Positions 54,349 through 63,713 of a stretch of 64,000 nucleotides of DNA are shown in pieces; the stretch's first letter is position 1; the number at the start of each line of letters is the position of its first letter. Made by a program: the position numbers and the translations under genes. Source of the stretch: DASRFR01 sp035651455 (lineage in GTDB: Bacteria; Acidobacteriota; Terriglobia; Terriglobales; Acidobacteriaceae); contig DASRFR010000029.1 in NCBI GenBank assembly GCA_035651455.1, positions 186,001 to 250,000 of the forward strand, given 5' to 3'. The notes beneath the pieces were generated by a model that saw nothing but the letters and a program-made list of their open reading frames with translations, had not been told where the DNA came from and did not search any database.

Positions 54349-57300
54349 ATGAGAGATACGCGGTCTGTTCCACGGGTTGTGTCACTCTTTTCGTCATCGA
54401 AGTGGTTTCTGCAGTCGTTTTCAATCCTGCTACTGCTCCTCGCCGTACCTGCGTTCGGTCAAAAAATCACCGGAGATATCTCCGGAGATGTGACTGACAG
54501 TTCTGGTGCCGTGCTGCCTAATGTCAACGTGACCGTGGCCAATGTAGATACAGGCGTTTCACGCAGCGTGACGACGAATGCAACGGGCAACTATCGCGTT
54601 CCCGAGCTTCCCGTGGGCAGCTACAAAGTGACTGCTGCCGCGCCGGGATTCAAAACCCTGGTGCAGAACGCAAGTGTTGTTGCCGGCGGCGTAATTCACG
54701 CCGATTTCAAGCTCCCGGTTGGCGAACGCACCGAAGAAGTGGAAATTCAGGGGGAAGCTCCGCTCGTCGATCTTTCCCCGAACAACAACAACTACGTAGA
54801 TAGCCAGAAGATCGAGAGCGTTCCGCTCAATGGACGAGACTTTAACTCCCTGCTGGCGATCACTCCCGGCGTTCAGCGAGCACCCGGAGGCGGCTTTTTA
54901 GCGATCAGCATTAACGGGTCTCGAACAACTTCGAACAATTACTTCATCGACGGTCTGTATAACAATGATCGCTACTATGGCGATTCAGCCATCAATGAAA
55001 CCGGAATTGTCGGTATTCCGGCAGTCGAATTTCCCCCGGAAGCCATCGAGGAACTGAGCGTCCAGGGAACCCCTTCGTCAGAATTTGGCGTGAAGGGTGG
55101 AGCGCCCATCCTGCTGAACATGAAGAGTGGCACGAACAACTGGCATGGATCCGGGACTTGGGTGAATCACAGCGGATTCGGGGACGCAAACAACTACTTT
55201 GCCAATCACACGTTCGACAATTGCGGCTCCCCGGGAGAATGCCAGCCCACCAACATTCACAACAATCAGATGAACGGCACATTGGGTGGCCCCATCATCA
55301 AGGACAAGGCGTTCTTCTTCCTCTATTACGACGGGCAACGCTACAAGTCGCTCTCTGTGTCGGCACGCAAGGTCCCCACGCCCGCTGAGATATCCGCTGC
55401 CAGGGCCGATATTGCAGCGAATGGGCTTAGCATTGATCCAGTCGGTGACAAGCTGCTGAGCTATTTCCCGACTTCACCCACAGGACTCTTTACCGCCAAC
55501 ACGCCGACAACCGCCAGTTCGAACGGCTTTGGGGTGAAGTTTGATTACCACCTCAACTCGAGTAATTCCATCGCGGTCCGCTACATCTTTGGCGACAGCT
55601 TTCAAAGCGCGCCGCCGTTCGCGGGCTTGCCGGCGGGCGGGGGGCATGCTGCCGACTTGTTTAATTCCGTGGCGCCTTCACGCGCACAGATGGCAGGCGT
55701 GAGTTGGACGACAAACTTCGGCAACAACAAGATTCTGGAAAGCCGGCTGGGTTATACGCGGTTTGCTCAGTTGCTGGGCATTAACAACAAGATTGATCCC
55801 AAAGCGCTCGGAATCGATACCGGCCCTCTGAGCCCCGCTGATTTCGGTGTGCCTTACGTCTACATGTATCACCTGGGATACGGCGGCTACATCGGCGGCG
55901 TGCAAGGATACCCGCTGATCACCCGTCCGGATGCCACTTGGGACTGGTCGGAACACTTCTCCTGGGTGAAGGGTAATCACAATATCAAGTTCGGCGGCAA
56001 TTTCCAGCGTGCCTATACGAACAGCACGCGCAATGACGCCCGCACTGGTATGACGCTGGGCTACTTCAGCTATTACGCGCCTATCAATGCAAGCGACCCG
56101 GTACAGGACGACGTCGAACAGCTGCTGCTGGGTAAGGCCGATGTCGCGGACCGCAGTTTTGGGGACACGCACCGGCACATTACTCAGAACTCCGTAGGCT
56201 TTTACCTGCAGGACGACTGGAAAATAAAATCGCGGCTGACCGTCAGTTACGGGCTCCGGTACGACATCAACGGAACCATGCGAGACACTAACAATCTCGA
56301 AGCCAATTTCATTCCCGGCCGCGGTCTGGTCCAGGTGGGCCAGGGAATCAGTGGCATCCACAACGTGGACTATCACGATGTCGGTCCACACGTAGGTTTC
56401 GCCTGGGATGTATACGGGAACGGCAAGATTGCCGTGCGCGGCGGCTACTCCCGCAGCTTTGATGTCGCCAACTTCGGGGCACTGGCATCGCCGTACTCGT
56501 TCGCGCATGCTCGTACGGGAGTATTCACGCAACCAAACCTGAACTTCTTTAATGTGTCCCCGACTTCCGACGTGGCGTCAGGAGGTGGTTCCCTGCTGCC
56601 GCCCAATGACCCAAGTACCACGTGCTACGATCCGGTAACCAAGACTGGCGACTACATCTGTTTCGACGCTGCCAAGAACGGGCCTCTTTTTGGCGCTGAT
56701 CCATCGAGCACTCCACCCTTCAACGCATTCTCGGTCGTGCAGAATTTCAAGACGCCCCATTACGACAACTTCAACCTGAGCGTTCAGACGGAGTTGTTCC
56801 GCAACAATGTCTTGACGCTGGCGTATGTGGGACAGCGGGGAGGCGATCTGATCATCTACCACGATCTGAACGCGTCCCCCGTGGGCAGCGATTGCGTGGG
56901 CTCCGGTTGCGATCCATTGCGTCCGTTCGCGACTACCTTCCCTACCTTGGAGCACGTGATTCAGGCCACGAATCAGGGCAAATCGCAGTACGACAGTTTG
57001 CAGATTACCTACAACCAGCGCGCCTGGCACGGGTTGGACACGCAGTACAACCTGACCTGGGGCAAGTGTTTCGACATGAACTCGGTTAATCGCGGAGGCG
57101 CCGGCGATTACCCGCAGTTGAACAACATCAACCCAGTTGGCAGCACCGCGCCCGCGGTGGCGAACTTTGGCGACTCTTGGGGAAATTGCGACCACGATGT
57201 GCGGCTGAATTTCAATGCCGGCGGACTGTATGCGTTCCCGACGCTCCGGCCGCTCGGAGAGCGCCTGGGAGGCGGCTGGCAACTCAGCACCATATTCACA

Positions 57301-57882
57301 GCAATCGGAGGTCGTCCATTCACCGCTTTGCTGAGCGGCAGCGACAATTCCGGCCAGGGACTGAGCGGAGCCAGCATTCGCGCTTCTTATGACGGTACGC
57401 CGATCAAATACAACACACGTAATCCAGATCAATACGTCGTGGAAAGATACACGGCCGCGGGGCAGGCGGATCCCTGCGGAGACAATCTCGATTCCTCCGG
57501 AAACTTTCTTTCTGGATTCCCCTTGTCTCCATTTTATTTCCCATGCACGGGAACCGTGGGGAACTCGCCGCGTAACGTGCTACGCGGACCCGGTCTGATT
57601 CAGTGGGATTTGTCGTTGATCAAGGCGACGAAGATCACCGAGCGTCTGAACATGCAAATCCGTTGGGAGGTGTTCAACGTTCTGAATCGCGGGAATTTCT
57701 TTTACTTCCCCAATAACGTGCTGACCACCTGCGGAACGGTGATCGCGGGCAATCTTTGCTCACCGATCGGAGGCGGCAACTTCTCGCAAATTGACAAGAC
57801 GTCCGATGTGGCTGCCGGCAATCCGGTGATCGCACAAGGCGGGCCGAGGAACATGAATTTTTCCCTCAAGTTCATTTTCTGA
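54349..57882 (+). CDS. Oar-like TonB-dependent receptor, second copy
   Basis: A 1177-residue outer membrane receptor. The ATG at 54349 follows GGGGGG; the longer frame from 54226 has no better signal. An export signal (SILLLLLAVPAFGQ) leads to a CarboxypepD_reg domain (ITGDISGDVTDSSGAVLPNV), a plug with VPLNGRDFNSLLAITPG, and a barrel ending NMNFSLKFIF. It is not closely similar to the receptor at 6842-10123 beyond the family phrases, so the two are not a recent duplication. Ligand is unknown. Tandem hairpins and a terminator follow it. Confidence 0.92.
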   Translation: MRDTRSVPRVVSLFSSSKWFLQSFSILLLLLAVPAFGQKITGDISGDVTDSSGAVLPNVNVTVANVDTGVSRSVTTNATGNYRVPELPVGSYKVTAAAPGFKTLVQNASVVAGGVIHADFKLPVGERTEEVEIQGEAPLVDLSPNNNNYVDSQKIESVPLNGRDFNSLLAITPGVQRAPGGGFLAISINGSRTTSNNYFIDGLYNNDRYYGDSAINETGIVGIPAVEFPPEAIEELSVQGTPSSEFGVKGGAPILLNMKSGTNNWHGSGTWVNHSGFGDANNYFANHTFDNCGSPGECQPTNIHNNQMNGTLGGPIIKDKAFFFLYYDGQRYKSLSVSARKVPTPAEISAARADIAANGLSIDPVGDKLLSYFPTSPTGLFTANTPTTASSNGFGVKFDYHLNSSNSIAVRYIFGDSFQSAPPFAGLPAGGGHAADLFNSVAPSRAQMAGVSWTTNFGNNKILESRLGYTRFAQLLGINNKIDPKALGIDTGPLSPADFGVPYVYMYHLGYGGYIGGVQGYPLITRPDATWDWSEHFSWVKGNHNIKFGGNFQRAYTNSTRNDARTGMTLGYFSYYAPINASDPVQDDVEQLLLGKADVADRSFGDTHRHITQNSVGFYLQDDWKIKSRLTVSYGLRYDINGTMRDTNNLEANFIPGRGLVQVGQGISGIHNVDYHDVGPHVGFAWDVYGNGKIAVRGGYSRSFDVANFGALASPYSFAHARTGVFTQPNLNFFNVSPTSDVASGGGSLLPPNDPSTTCYDPVTKTGDYICFDAAKNGPLFGADPSSTPPFNAFSVVQNFKTPHYDNFNLSVQTELFRNNVLTLAYVGQRGGDLIIYHDLNASPVGSDCVGSGCDPLRPFATTFPTLEHVIQATNQGKSQYDSLQITYNQRAWHGLDTQYNLTWGKCFDMNSVNRGGAGDYPQLNNINPVGSTAPAVANFGDSWGNCDHDVRLNFNAGGLYAFPTLRPLGERLGGGWQLSTIFTAIGGRPFTALLSGSDNSGQGLSGASIRASYDGTPIKYNTRNPDQYVVERYTAAGQADPCGDNLDSSGNFLSGFPLSPFYFPCTGTVGNSPRNVLRGPGLIQWDLSLIKATKITERLNMQIRWEVFNVLNRGNFFYFPNNVLTTCGTVIAGNLCSPIGGGNFSQIDKTSDVAAGNPVIAQGGPRNMNFSLKFIF

Positions 57883-57901
57883 GGTGGCCAAGAGCTTGTG
57901 A

Positions 57902-57940
57902 GCGCCAGGGTAAATCCTGGCGCCACCAGGAATGCTGGTG
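57902..57940 (+). repeat. Two adjacent hairpins after the Oar-like receptor gene
   Basis: GCGCCAGG (57902-57909) pairs with CCTGGCGC (57916-57923) over a GTAAAT loop. Immediately next, CACCAG (57924-57929) pairs with CTGGTG (57935-57940). They precede a third stem with a T run (57955-57985) and may stabilise the receptor transcript 3' end. Confidence 0.7.
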
Positions 57941-57954
57941 TGGAGAATCATCGA

Positions 57955-57985
57955 GGGAGTCTGCCTGTGGTAGACTCCCCTTTTC
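57955..57985 (+). terminator. Intrinsic terminator between the receptor gene and the sulfatase-like gene
   Basis: GGGAGTCT (57955-57962) pairs with AGACTCCC (57972-57979) over a 9-base loop, followed by CTTTTC. The stem is GC-balanced and perfect, and the T run is short but in place. Its end is only a few bases from the ATG of the next gene at 57987, so it could also act on that gene's translation. Confidence 0.7.
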
Positions 57986-57986
57986 T

Positions 57987-59975
57987 ATGCGGTTTTCCCG
58001 GGCTTTGTTGATTGTTCCCCTGCTGCTCGGCTCGGCCCTGTCCGCGGACTCCCCTAAACGCTCAGCCCCTCATCGCACTCGACCCAACATAGTCCTGATT
58101 ACGCTGGACACTACTCGCGCGGACCGCATGGGCTTCCTGGGATCCGCTCGCAAGCTCACGCCGAACCTTGATGCGCTCGCTGCTCACAGCCTCGTCTTCT
58201 CCCGCGCCTACGCGCACGTGCCACTGACGACGGCGTCGCACACTACGATCCTGACGGGCACGTATCCGCAGTTCAATCACGTCAATGATTTCGGAGTACC
58301 CCTCTCTCCCCGGCTGCCCTACTTGCCCGACATTCTGCATCAGCACGGGTACAACACTGCGGCTTTTGTGGGATCGCTGGTGCTTGATCCACTGGAAGGC
58401 ACAGCACCGGGTTTTGATCGCGGATTCGATGTCTACAATGCAGGCTTTCGTCTGCGTCCCCGGGGTGCGGATCGATACAAGACCGTCGAGCGCCGGGGAG
58501 AGGAAGTCGTGCGTCGCGCTTTGGAATGGTTCAACAAACGTCCGGCTGGTCCGTTCTTCCTCTGGGTACACCTATATGACGCCCACGACCCCTACGATCC
58601 CCCAGCGCCGTATAAGGCTCGTTATGCGTCGCAGCCGTATGACGGCGAGATCGCGTACCTGGATTCCGTGGTGGGCAAGTTGCTTGACAACCTCCGGGTG
58701 CAATCTCTCTATAACAGTACGATGATCGCCATCATGGCGGATCACGGTGAGGCGCTCGGTGAACACGGCGAGAATACCCACGGTGTGTATCTGTACGATG
58801 AAACCATTCATGTCCCTCTGCTGATCAAGCTTGCGCAGCAGGGCGCGAGCCAAAAGCGAGTGGACACTCGGGTTGGGTTGGTGGACGTGGCGCCGACTGT
58901 ACTTACCCAGGTTGGCATCGCCGTGCCGCACGAGATGCAAGGTGAGCCGCTACAAACGCTTGCATCAAAGACCGCGGGACCGGGAGCCGCGACGGAGGAT
59001 CGGCCCGCCTACGCCGAAACTGACTATCCTCATCGCGCCTTCGGATGGAGCTCGCTGCGAGCACTGCGATCGGGAAAATATCTCTATATCCGTGCGCCGC
59101 AAGCCGAGCTTTACAACCAGGACAACGATCCGCAAGCGAAAAATAATCTGGCAAGTACCAGCAAAGCTGTCGCCGGCACCATTGCCGCGCAACTGGATGC
59201 GTTTCGCGCTCGGACCAGCCAATCGATTATCGATCTGGCCAAACCAAGTCCCGACGAGGTGGCAAAGCTGCAGGCTTTGGGCTATGTCGCGAGCACCTCG
59301 TCAGAGAAAGAGAGCAACGACAAAGACCTAGGTATCGATCCGAAATCTCGCATCGAGGTCTCAAACTTCTTGCACGATGCCATGCTGGACGTCGAGGATG
59401 GGCGCTACCAGGAAGCTGTACCGCTGCTCGAGCGCGTGCTCAAGGATCAGCCCGAAATGCCCATAGCCGAAATGCAGCTTGGGATTGCGCAGTCGCGCCT
59501 CAACCACTTCGAGCAGGCGATTGAGCCGTTACAGAAAGCAGTGAAGTTGGTCCCCGATGCCGGCATGGGTCACTACGAACTCGGCCTGGCGCTGTTTGAA
59601 ACCGGAGACTGGAAGGCCGCCGCGCCTCAATTCGCAGCAGCCGTTACGCGTGCACCCCGCTGGACGGATGCCCACTTCTCATTGGCAGCAGTCTATGCGC
59701 GGATCGATCGCGTGCCCGACGCAATGAAGGAACTGGACACTGCCCTGGAGCTCGATCCTGATCACTATCGCGCAAATCTTCTGCGCGGCCGCATTCTTTC
59801 TTTGCAGCAGAATCCCACGGAAGCGGTCCCCAACCTGAAAAAAGCAGTGAAGGTGCAGCCTAACTCTGTTGAAGCGCACGCGTTTCTGGCTCAGGCCTAC
59901 GCACAGTTAGGTAGACAAGATGAGGCGATGCGCGAGCAGAACGAAGCGGATCGCTTGCGAAAATCCAACCCGTAG
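57987..59975 (+). CDS. Sulfatase-fold (alkaline phosphatase superfamily) exported enzyme fused to TPR repeats
   Basis: A 662-residue exported protein. After a signal peptide (ALLIVPLLLGSALS) comes a sulfatase/phosphotransferase fold: NIVLITLDTTRADRMGFLG with metal-binding Asp41, then the nucleophile region PLTTASHTTILTGTYP, and MADHGEALGEHGENTHG. The usual formylglycine site (C/S-x-P-S-R) reads T-T-A-S-H, with Thr81 at the nucleophile position. The enzyme therefore probably does not use formylglycine and may be a Thr-based phospho-transferase or hydrolase. Residues about 450-650 are tetratricopeptide repeats. This fusion is common in Acidobacteriota and Planctomycetota. No ribosome binding site precedes the ATG; the stem of a hairpin ends 7 bases before it. 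Confidence 0.88.
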   Translation: MRFSRALLIVPLLLGSALSADSPKRSAPHRTRPNIVLITLDTTRADRMGFLGSARKLTPNLDALAAHSLVFSRAYAHVPLTTASHTTILTGTYPQFNHVNDFGVPLSPRLPYLPDILHQHGYNTAAFVGSLVLDPLEGTAPGFDRGFDVYNAGFRLRPRGADRYKTVERRGEEVVRRALEWFNKRPAGPFFLWVHLYDAHDPYDPPAPYKARYASQPYDGEIAYLDSVVGKLLDNLRVQSLYNSTMIAIMADHGEALGEHGENTHGVYLYDETIHVPLLIKLAQQGASQKRVDTRVGLVDVAPTVLTQVGIAVPHEMQGEPLQTLASKTAGPGAATEDRPAYAETDYPHRAFGWSSLRALRSGKYLYIRAPQAELYNQDNDPQAKNNLASTSKAVAGTIAAQLDAFRARTSQSIIDLAKPSPDEVAKLQALGYVASTSSEKESNDKDLGIDPKSRIEVSNFLHDAMLDVEDGRYQEAVPLLERVLKDQPEMPIAEMQLGIAQSRLNHFEQAIEPLQKAVKLVPDAGMGHYELGLALFETGDWKAAAPQFAAAVTRAPRWTDAHFSLAAVYARIDRVPDAMKELDTALELDPDHYRANLLRGRILSLQQNPTEAVPNLKKAVKVQPNSVEAHAFLAQAYAQLGRQDEAMREQNEADRLRKSNP

Positions 59976-59986
59976 TTGGCGAAGCA

Positions 59987-60700
59987 TCAGTCGCTTTGCG
60001 GTGCGCCGCCGGCCAGCCACTCCGCTCCGCGCGCGTTGCCGTGATTCATGGCATATAAGACCAGCTCTACGCGGCTGGAAGTGCCCAGCTTGTCGAAAAT
60101 CCGGAAGAGATATTTCTTTATGGTGTGCTCGCTAAGGCGTAATTCATCCGCAATCTCACGATTGCTAAGCCCTTCCGCAACCAAGGCAACTACTTGCTCT
60201 TCGCGCGCGGTAAGCAGCGTGTCCCCCTGAGAATTGACCACTCGGAGCGATGGCACCTGTGCGATCACTTCGATGAGGTATTGCATCTGCTCGGAGTTGA
60301 TCCACAATTGCCCTGAGCGGACCCGGTGAATGCACCTGCACAGCATGCGAAAAGGAGACTGCGTAAAGCAAAAAATGCCCCGGGCGCCGGACCGGAACGC
60401 ATTCACCACCAGGTCACGATCATAACGTTCCACAAGAAGAACTTTGGCTACGGCGGGGGATGCGAGGTGCAGCCGGCGAATGAGCGTGAAATCCTGCCAA
60501 CTTTCTTCGCCGTACTCGGCGGAAAGAAGCAGCACGTCAGCAGCGGAGTTACCGATAGTCGCAAGGATGTCGTCGAGATTCCGGGAGCAGGAAGCAACGT
60601 GGAACTCTGGGCGTCGACGCAGAGCGCTTACCAGCAATTGCGATTGCAACTGGCTGGCGTCAGCCACGAGCACGTTAATTCTTGCGATGCTGGGATCCAT
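59987..60700 (-). CDS. LuxR/NarL-type response regulator with a degenerate receiver domain
   Basis: A 237-residue protein starting at ATG 60700 with GAGGA upstream. The N-terminal receiver-like domain (RINVLVADASQLQSQLLVSA) keeps an acidic N-terminal pocket residue. The usual phospho-acceptor Asp position in AADVLLLSAEY is Ser, so phosphorylation at that site is unlikely. A C-terminal GerE/LuxR helix-turn-helix follows (LLTAREEQVVALVAEGLSNR, EIADELRLSEHTIKKYLFRI). It lies between the sulfatase-like gene and the exopolysaccharide export genes, divergent from the latter, and is a candidate regulator of that operon. Confidence 0.88.
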   Translation of the reverse strand: MDPSIARINVLVADASQLQSQLLVSALRRRPEFHVASCSRNLDDILATIGNSAADVLLLSAEYGEESWQDFTLIRRLHLASPAVAKVLLVERYDRDLVVNAFRSGARGIFCFTQSPFRMLCRCIHRVRSGQLWINSEQMQYLIEVIAQVPSLRVVNSQGDTLLTAREEQVVALVAEGLSNREIADELRLSEHTIKKYLFRIFDKLGTSSRVELVLYAMNHGNARGAEWLAGGAPQSD

Positions 60701-61205
60701 ACGTCCTCGCCATGCCGAAATGGCCCAAAACCGATTGTAGACACGCAAGGCTGTTCATTCATGTACAGCGATCACCGCGAGTGGTGACGGATTAGAAATC
60801 TAGCTCCGAGATTTTTGGGTGCAAAAACCATCGCACTTGTGGAATTTTCAGAATTCGTTCCATCCAAAACACGAAAAAGAGGGCACATTTTGGGCGGATT
60901 TCCTAACGGCTCACGCGCCCCGGTGGGTTACTTGACGTTTCCACAAGTCTACTTTCGTGTATACGCCTTTCGTATCTATTGCGGACACCGAAAGCTCGCG
61001 GCCCGCAGCCATCTTTTCGGTCACATTACCGCCTCTGTGCACAGGAAATGCTCCACAAACGCATTGCAAGAACGTTTGAATTTGATTGACCACTAAAGTG
61101 GACAGAACTTCTCAAGTCTTGTCGCGCTGAGGTCCAGAGACTAACTTGCGATTACCCGAACGATGAAAGTTCGGTGTGCGATTCGCGGACCAGCCGCAAG
61201 GTGTA
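60701..61205. other. Divergent intergenic region upstream of the exopolysaccharide export operon
   Basis: This 505-base region has no supported gene. A short inverted repeat CCGAAC / GTTCGG (61156-61161, 61169-61174) lies about 30 bases before the export gene start. The promoters of both flanking genes must lie here, but I could not place them. It does not fit the c-di-GMP riboswitch consensus by eye. Confidence 0.45.
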
Positions 61206-62033
61206 ATGAAATACAAGTGGTTAAAAGCGTGGCTCGTGGCTGCTGCGTTCCTGACGCAGCAGTCGTGGATGATCGGCGTGGCCCAGGTACATATGCCGGA
61301 TGTGGCGAGTGGACGCGTGCCTGGATCCCTAGCTGCATCGAGCAGCTCGGGAACACCGGCGAATGATGCCCAGGAAGAGGTCTGGGATCGCTTGGGGAAG
61401 TCTGGGACGACGATCATGCAACCCGGTAGAGCGGACGGTATGGGAAAGCCTGCACTCGGAGGGGAGCGCCGGCCGCTTTACCGGCTTAATAAAAGTGACG
61501 TGGTAGAAATTACCTTCAATTTCGCCACTGAATTCAATCAGACCGCCACTGTGCAGCCCGACGGATTCATACGTCTGAAACAAGCTGGCAGCATCTATGC
61601 CGAAGGTTGCACACTGCCGGAACTGGAGCAAGCTGTTCGCCAGGCATATGCGGTGGATCTGCACGAACCGCGCGTGAGCATCAGCTTGAAGGAGTTCGAC
61701 AAGCCATTCTTCATTGCGGGCGGGGAAGTGGCGCGCCCGGGCAAATACGAGATACGAAGCAGCACCACCATCTCTGAGGCACTGGCAATCGCGGGTGGGT
61801 TCACTCATGATGGCAAGCATTCGCAGGTGCTGCTGCTGCGCAGAGTAGACGATAACTCGGTGGAAGCACGAGTCGTGAACGTAAAGAAAATGCTGAGCAA
61901 GGGACAGCTCTCGGAAGATTGGCATCTGCACCCGGGAGACATGTTGTATGTCCCGCAAAACACGATGTCAAAGGTGCGCCGCTATCTGCCTGTGCCGAGC
62001 CTGGGAACCTACTTCAATCCGAGCCAGTTTTGA
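61206..62033 (+). CDS. Polysaccharide export outer membrane protein (Wza/GumB-like)
   Basis: A 275-residue exported protein from ATG 61206 (AAGGTG upstream). The signal peptide is WLKAWLVAAAFLTQ. It has the Poly_export/Wza N-terminal domain (YRLNKSDVVEITFNFATEFN and TVQPDGFIRLKQAGSIYAEG) and an SLBB domain (FIAGGEVARPGKYEIRSSTT, then AIAGGF). It forms the outer membrane exit channel of capsule or exopolysaccharide. No lipobox cysteine is visible after the signal, unlike E. coli Wza. It is the first gene of an operon whose next gene is Wzz/GumC-like. Confidence 0.93.
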   Translation: MKYKWLKAWLVAAAFLTQQSWMIGVAQVHMPDVASGRVPGSLAASSSSGTPANDAQEEVWDRLGKSGTTIMQPGRADGMGKPALGGERRPLYRLNKSDVVEITFNFATEFNQTATVQPDGFIRLKQAGSIYAEGCTLPELEQAVRQAYAVDLHEPRVSISLKEFDKPFFIAGGEVARPGKYEIRSSTTISEALAIAGGFTHDGKHSQVLLLRRVDDNSVEARVVNVKKMLSKGQLSEDWHLHPGDMLYVPQNTMSKVRRYLPVPSLGTYFNPSQF

Positions 62034-62216
62034 ATTGCACGAGCAGGGCTTCGGGATCACCAAGCACGGCTGTTGAGCGCGACGCATTTCGATGCGGGGC
62101 CCGAGAGCACGCGTTAGGACTGGCATTTGCGGCCAGGTAAAAAACAATCAAGGCTCAATACGCACGCTCAGGCCCCGCGCCAATGACGTCGACATTCGCT
62201 GTCCAGTGGCGTTGAT

Positions 62217-63701
62217 ATGCCGGAAGAACTCGAGATGCCGGAACAGGCGTCGGGCTTGCCCTCTCCCACCGCAAGAGACGTCATGGCCGTGTTCTTCCGG
62301 CAACGCCGTCCTCTACTGATCTCGTTCGGACTGATCTTTGCTCTCTTACTGAGTTACGGCTTATTCCATCCGGTTTACGAAGCACATATGAAGCTGCTGC
62401 TTCGGCGGGGGCGCATGGATCCAGTCATTTCACCCCAGGCGTCTCCCAGTCTTGACGGTCACGAGGGGATCAGCGAAGAAGAGCTGAATTCAGAGGCAGA
62501 ACTGATACGGGATGAAGACCTGCTTCGAGAGATTGCTGAATCGAGCGGTGTCGCGAACCAATCACCCTGGCATCGCCGGCTCATGGGTGAGGGTCCGGAA
62601 CAAACCCTGGCTCGCACCGTTCGCGGCCTGGCCCGAAGCCTAAGTGTCCAACCCATTCGCAAGGCCAACCTGATCGAAGTGAAATACCAGGCCGGCGATC
62701 CCCAAACTGGTGCCCGCGTGCTGAAGACGCTGGCACGTCTTTACATTGAAAAACACGCGCGCATACATAGGCCCAACGAAGAATCCGGCTTCTTCGACCA
62801 ACAGGCGCTGCTGTCCGGGGAGCGCCTGCGCGATGCCGAGCTGCAGCTCATGAATTTCACCCGGGACAGAGGAGTCGTTTCCGCAGCGTTAGAACGGGAC
62901 ATCGCATTGCAGAAGCTGAGCGAGGCGGACGCGAATTTTCGGCAAGTCTGCTTGCAGAGCGCGGAAACCGGACAACGAATCGCTGCCCTGGAAGCGACGC
63001 TTCCCTCATTGCCGAGTCGGACTACGACCCAGATTAGAACTTCAGACAATCCGCTCCTGCTGGAAAAATTGAAGTCTCGCTTGCTGGAGCTGCGGCTTAA
63101 GCGCACAGAACTTCTCACGAAATACGAGCCCTCGTACCGCCTGGTTCAGGAAGTCGATCAGCAAATTGCCGAAGCGAGCGACGCGATCGCATCCGAGATG
63201 AAGGAGCCGGTTCGCGAAGAAATTACTGAGCAGGATCCGAATCACGAATGGGCGCGCTCAGAGTTGGAGAAGGCGCGAGTCGAACTGAGCGGCTTGCAGA
63301 TACGGGCTGATGCGGCAGCCACGCAATTGCAAGAGTCCCGAAGCAAAGCGCGTCAGCTTGCACTCGATGCAATCACACAACAGGATTTGCTGCGCAGTAT
63401 GAAGACCGCCGAGGAAAGCTATCTACTCTATTTGCGCAAGCGCGAGGAATCGCGAATCGGAGACGCTCTCGATGACCAGAAGATCCTGAACGTGACCCTG
63501 GCGGAAGCGCCGGTTGCCCCCGCATTGCCCAAGTGGTCGATCACAACCGTCACGCTCTTGAGCGCTGGTATCGCCAGCCTGTGCAGCACCACGATGGCAT
63601 TTCTGTGGGACTACCTCGACCCGGCGTTTCGGCGCCCGGAAGAGGTGGTTGCGGAGTTGGGCATTCCAGTTCTCGCTTCCATTCCACGTCAAGCTGCTTG
63701 A
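62217..63701 (+). CDS. Wzz/GumC-like polysaccharide co-polymerase (chain length determinant)
   Basis: A 494-residue inner membrane protein with the Wzz topology. TM1 is at about 32-52 (LLISFGLIFALLLSYGLF), followed by a long periplasmic coiled-coil domain rich in Glu, Arg and Ala, and TM2 at about 450-470 (WSITTVTLLSAGIASLC) with the family proline-rich edge AEAPVAPALPKWS. It sets polymer length and contacts the export channel. The C-terminal tyrosine kinase domain of Wzc is absent; it ends soon after TM2 with a short cytoplasmic tail (RRPEEVVAELGIPVLASIPR). A separate kinase-type gene starts 12 bases downstream, as in split BY-kinase systems. Confidence 0.9.
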   Translation: MPEELEMPEQASGLPSPTARDVMAVFFRQRRPLLISFGLIFALLLSYGLFHPVYEAHMKLLLRRGRMDPVISPQASPSLDGHEGISEEELNSEAELIRDEDLLREIAESSGVANQSPWHRRLMGEGPEQTLARTVRGLARSLSVQPIRKANLIEVKYQAGDPQTGARVLKTLARLYIEKHARIHRPNEESGFFDQQALLSGERLRDAELQLMNFTRDRGVVSAALERDIALQKLSEADANFRQVCLQSAETGQRIAALEATLPSLPSRTTTQIRTSDNPLLLEKLKSRLLELRLKRTELLTKYEPSYRLVQEVDQQIAEASDAIASEMKEPVREEITEQDPNHEWARSELEKARVELSGLQIRADAAATQLQESRSKARQLALDAITQQDLLRSMKTAEESYLLYLRKREESRIGDALDDQKILNVTLAEAPVAPALPKWSITTVTLLSAGIASLCSTTMAFLWDYLDPAFRRPEEVVAELGIPVLASIPRQAA

Positions 63702-63713
63702 AAGGAAACGAGA

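Noticed and set aside
55678..57432. Two 284-codon minus-strand frames inside the second receptor gene
   Set aside because: Antisense to a clear Oar-like barrel; no domain or ribosome binding site.
6842..57882. Recent duplication of the two Oar-like receptors
   Set aside because: They share only the family phrases (NGRDF, regulatory-like domain, aromatic C-terminus); barrel sequences differ throughout.
60701..61205. A c-di-GMP riboswitch before the exopolysaccharide operon
   Set aside because: A GGTCACATTACCG stretch looked suggestive, but the GCACAGGGCAAACC core and tetraloop receptor are missing.
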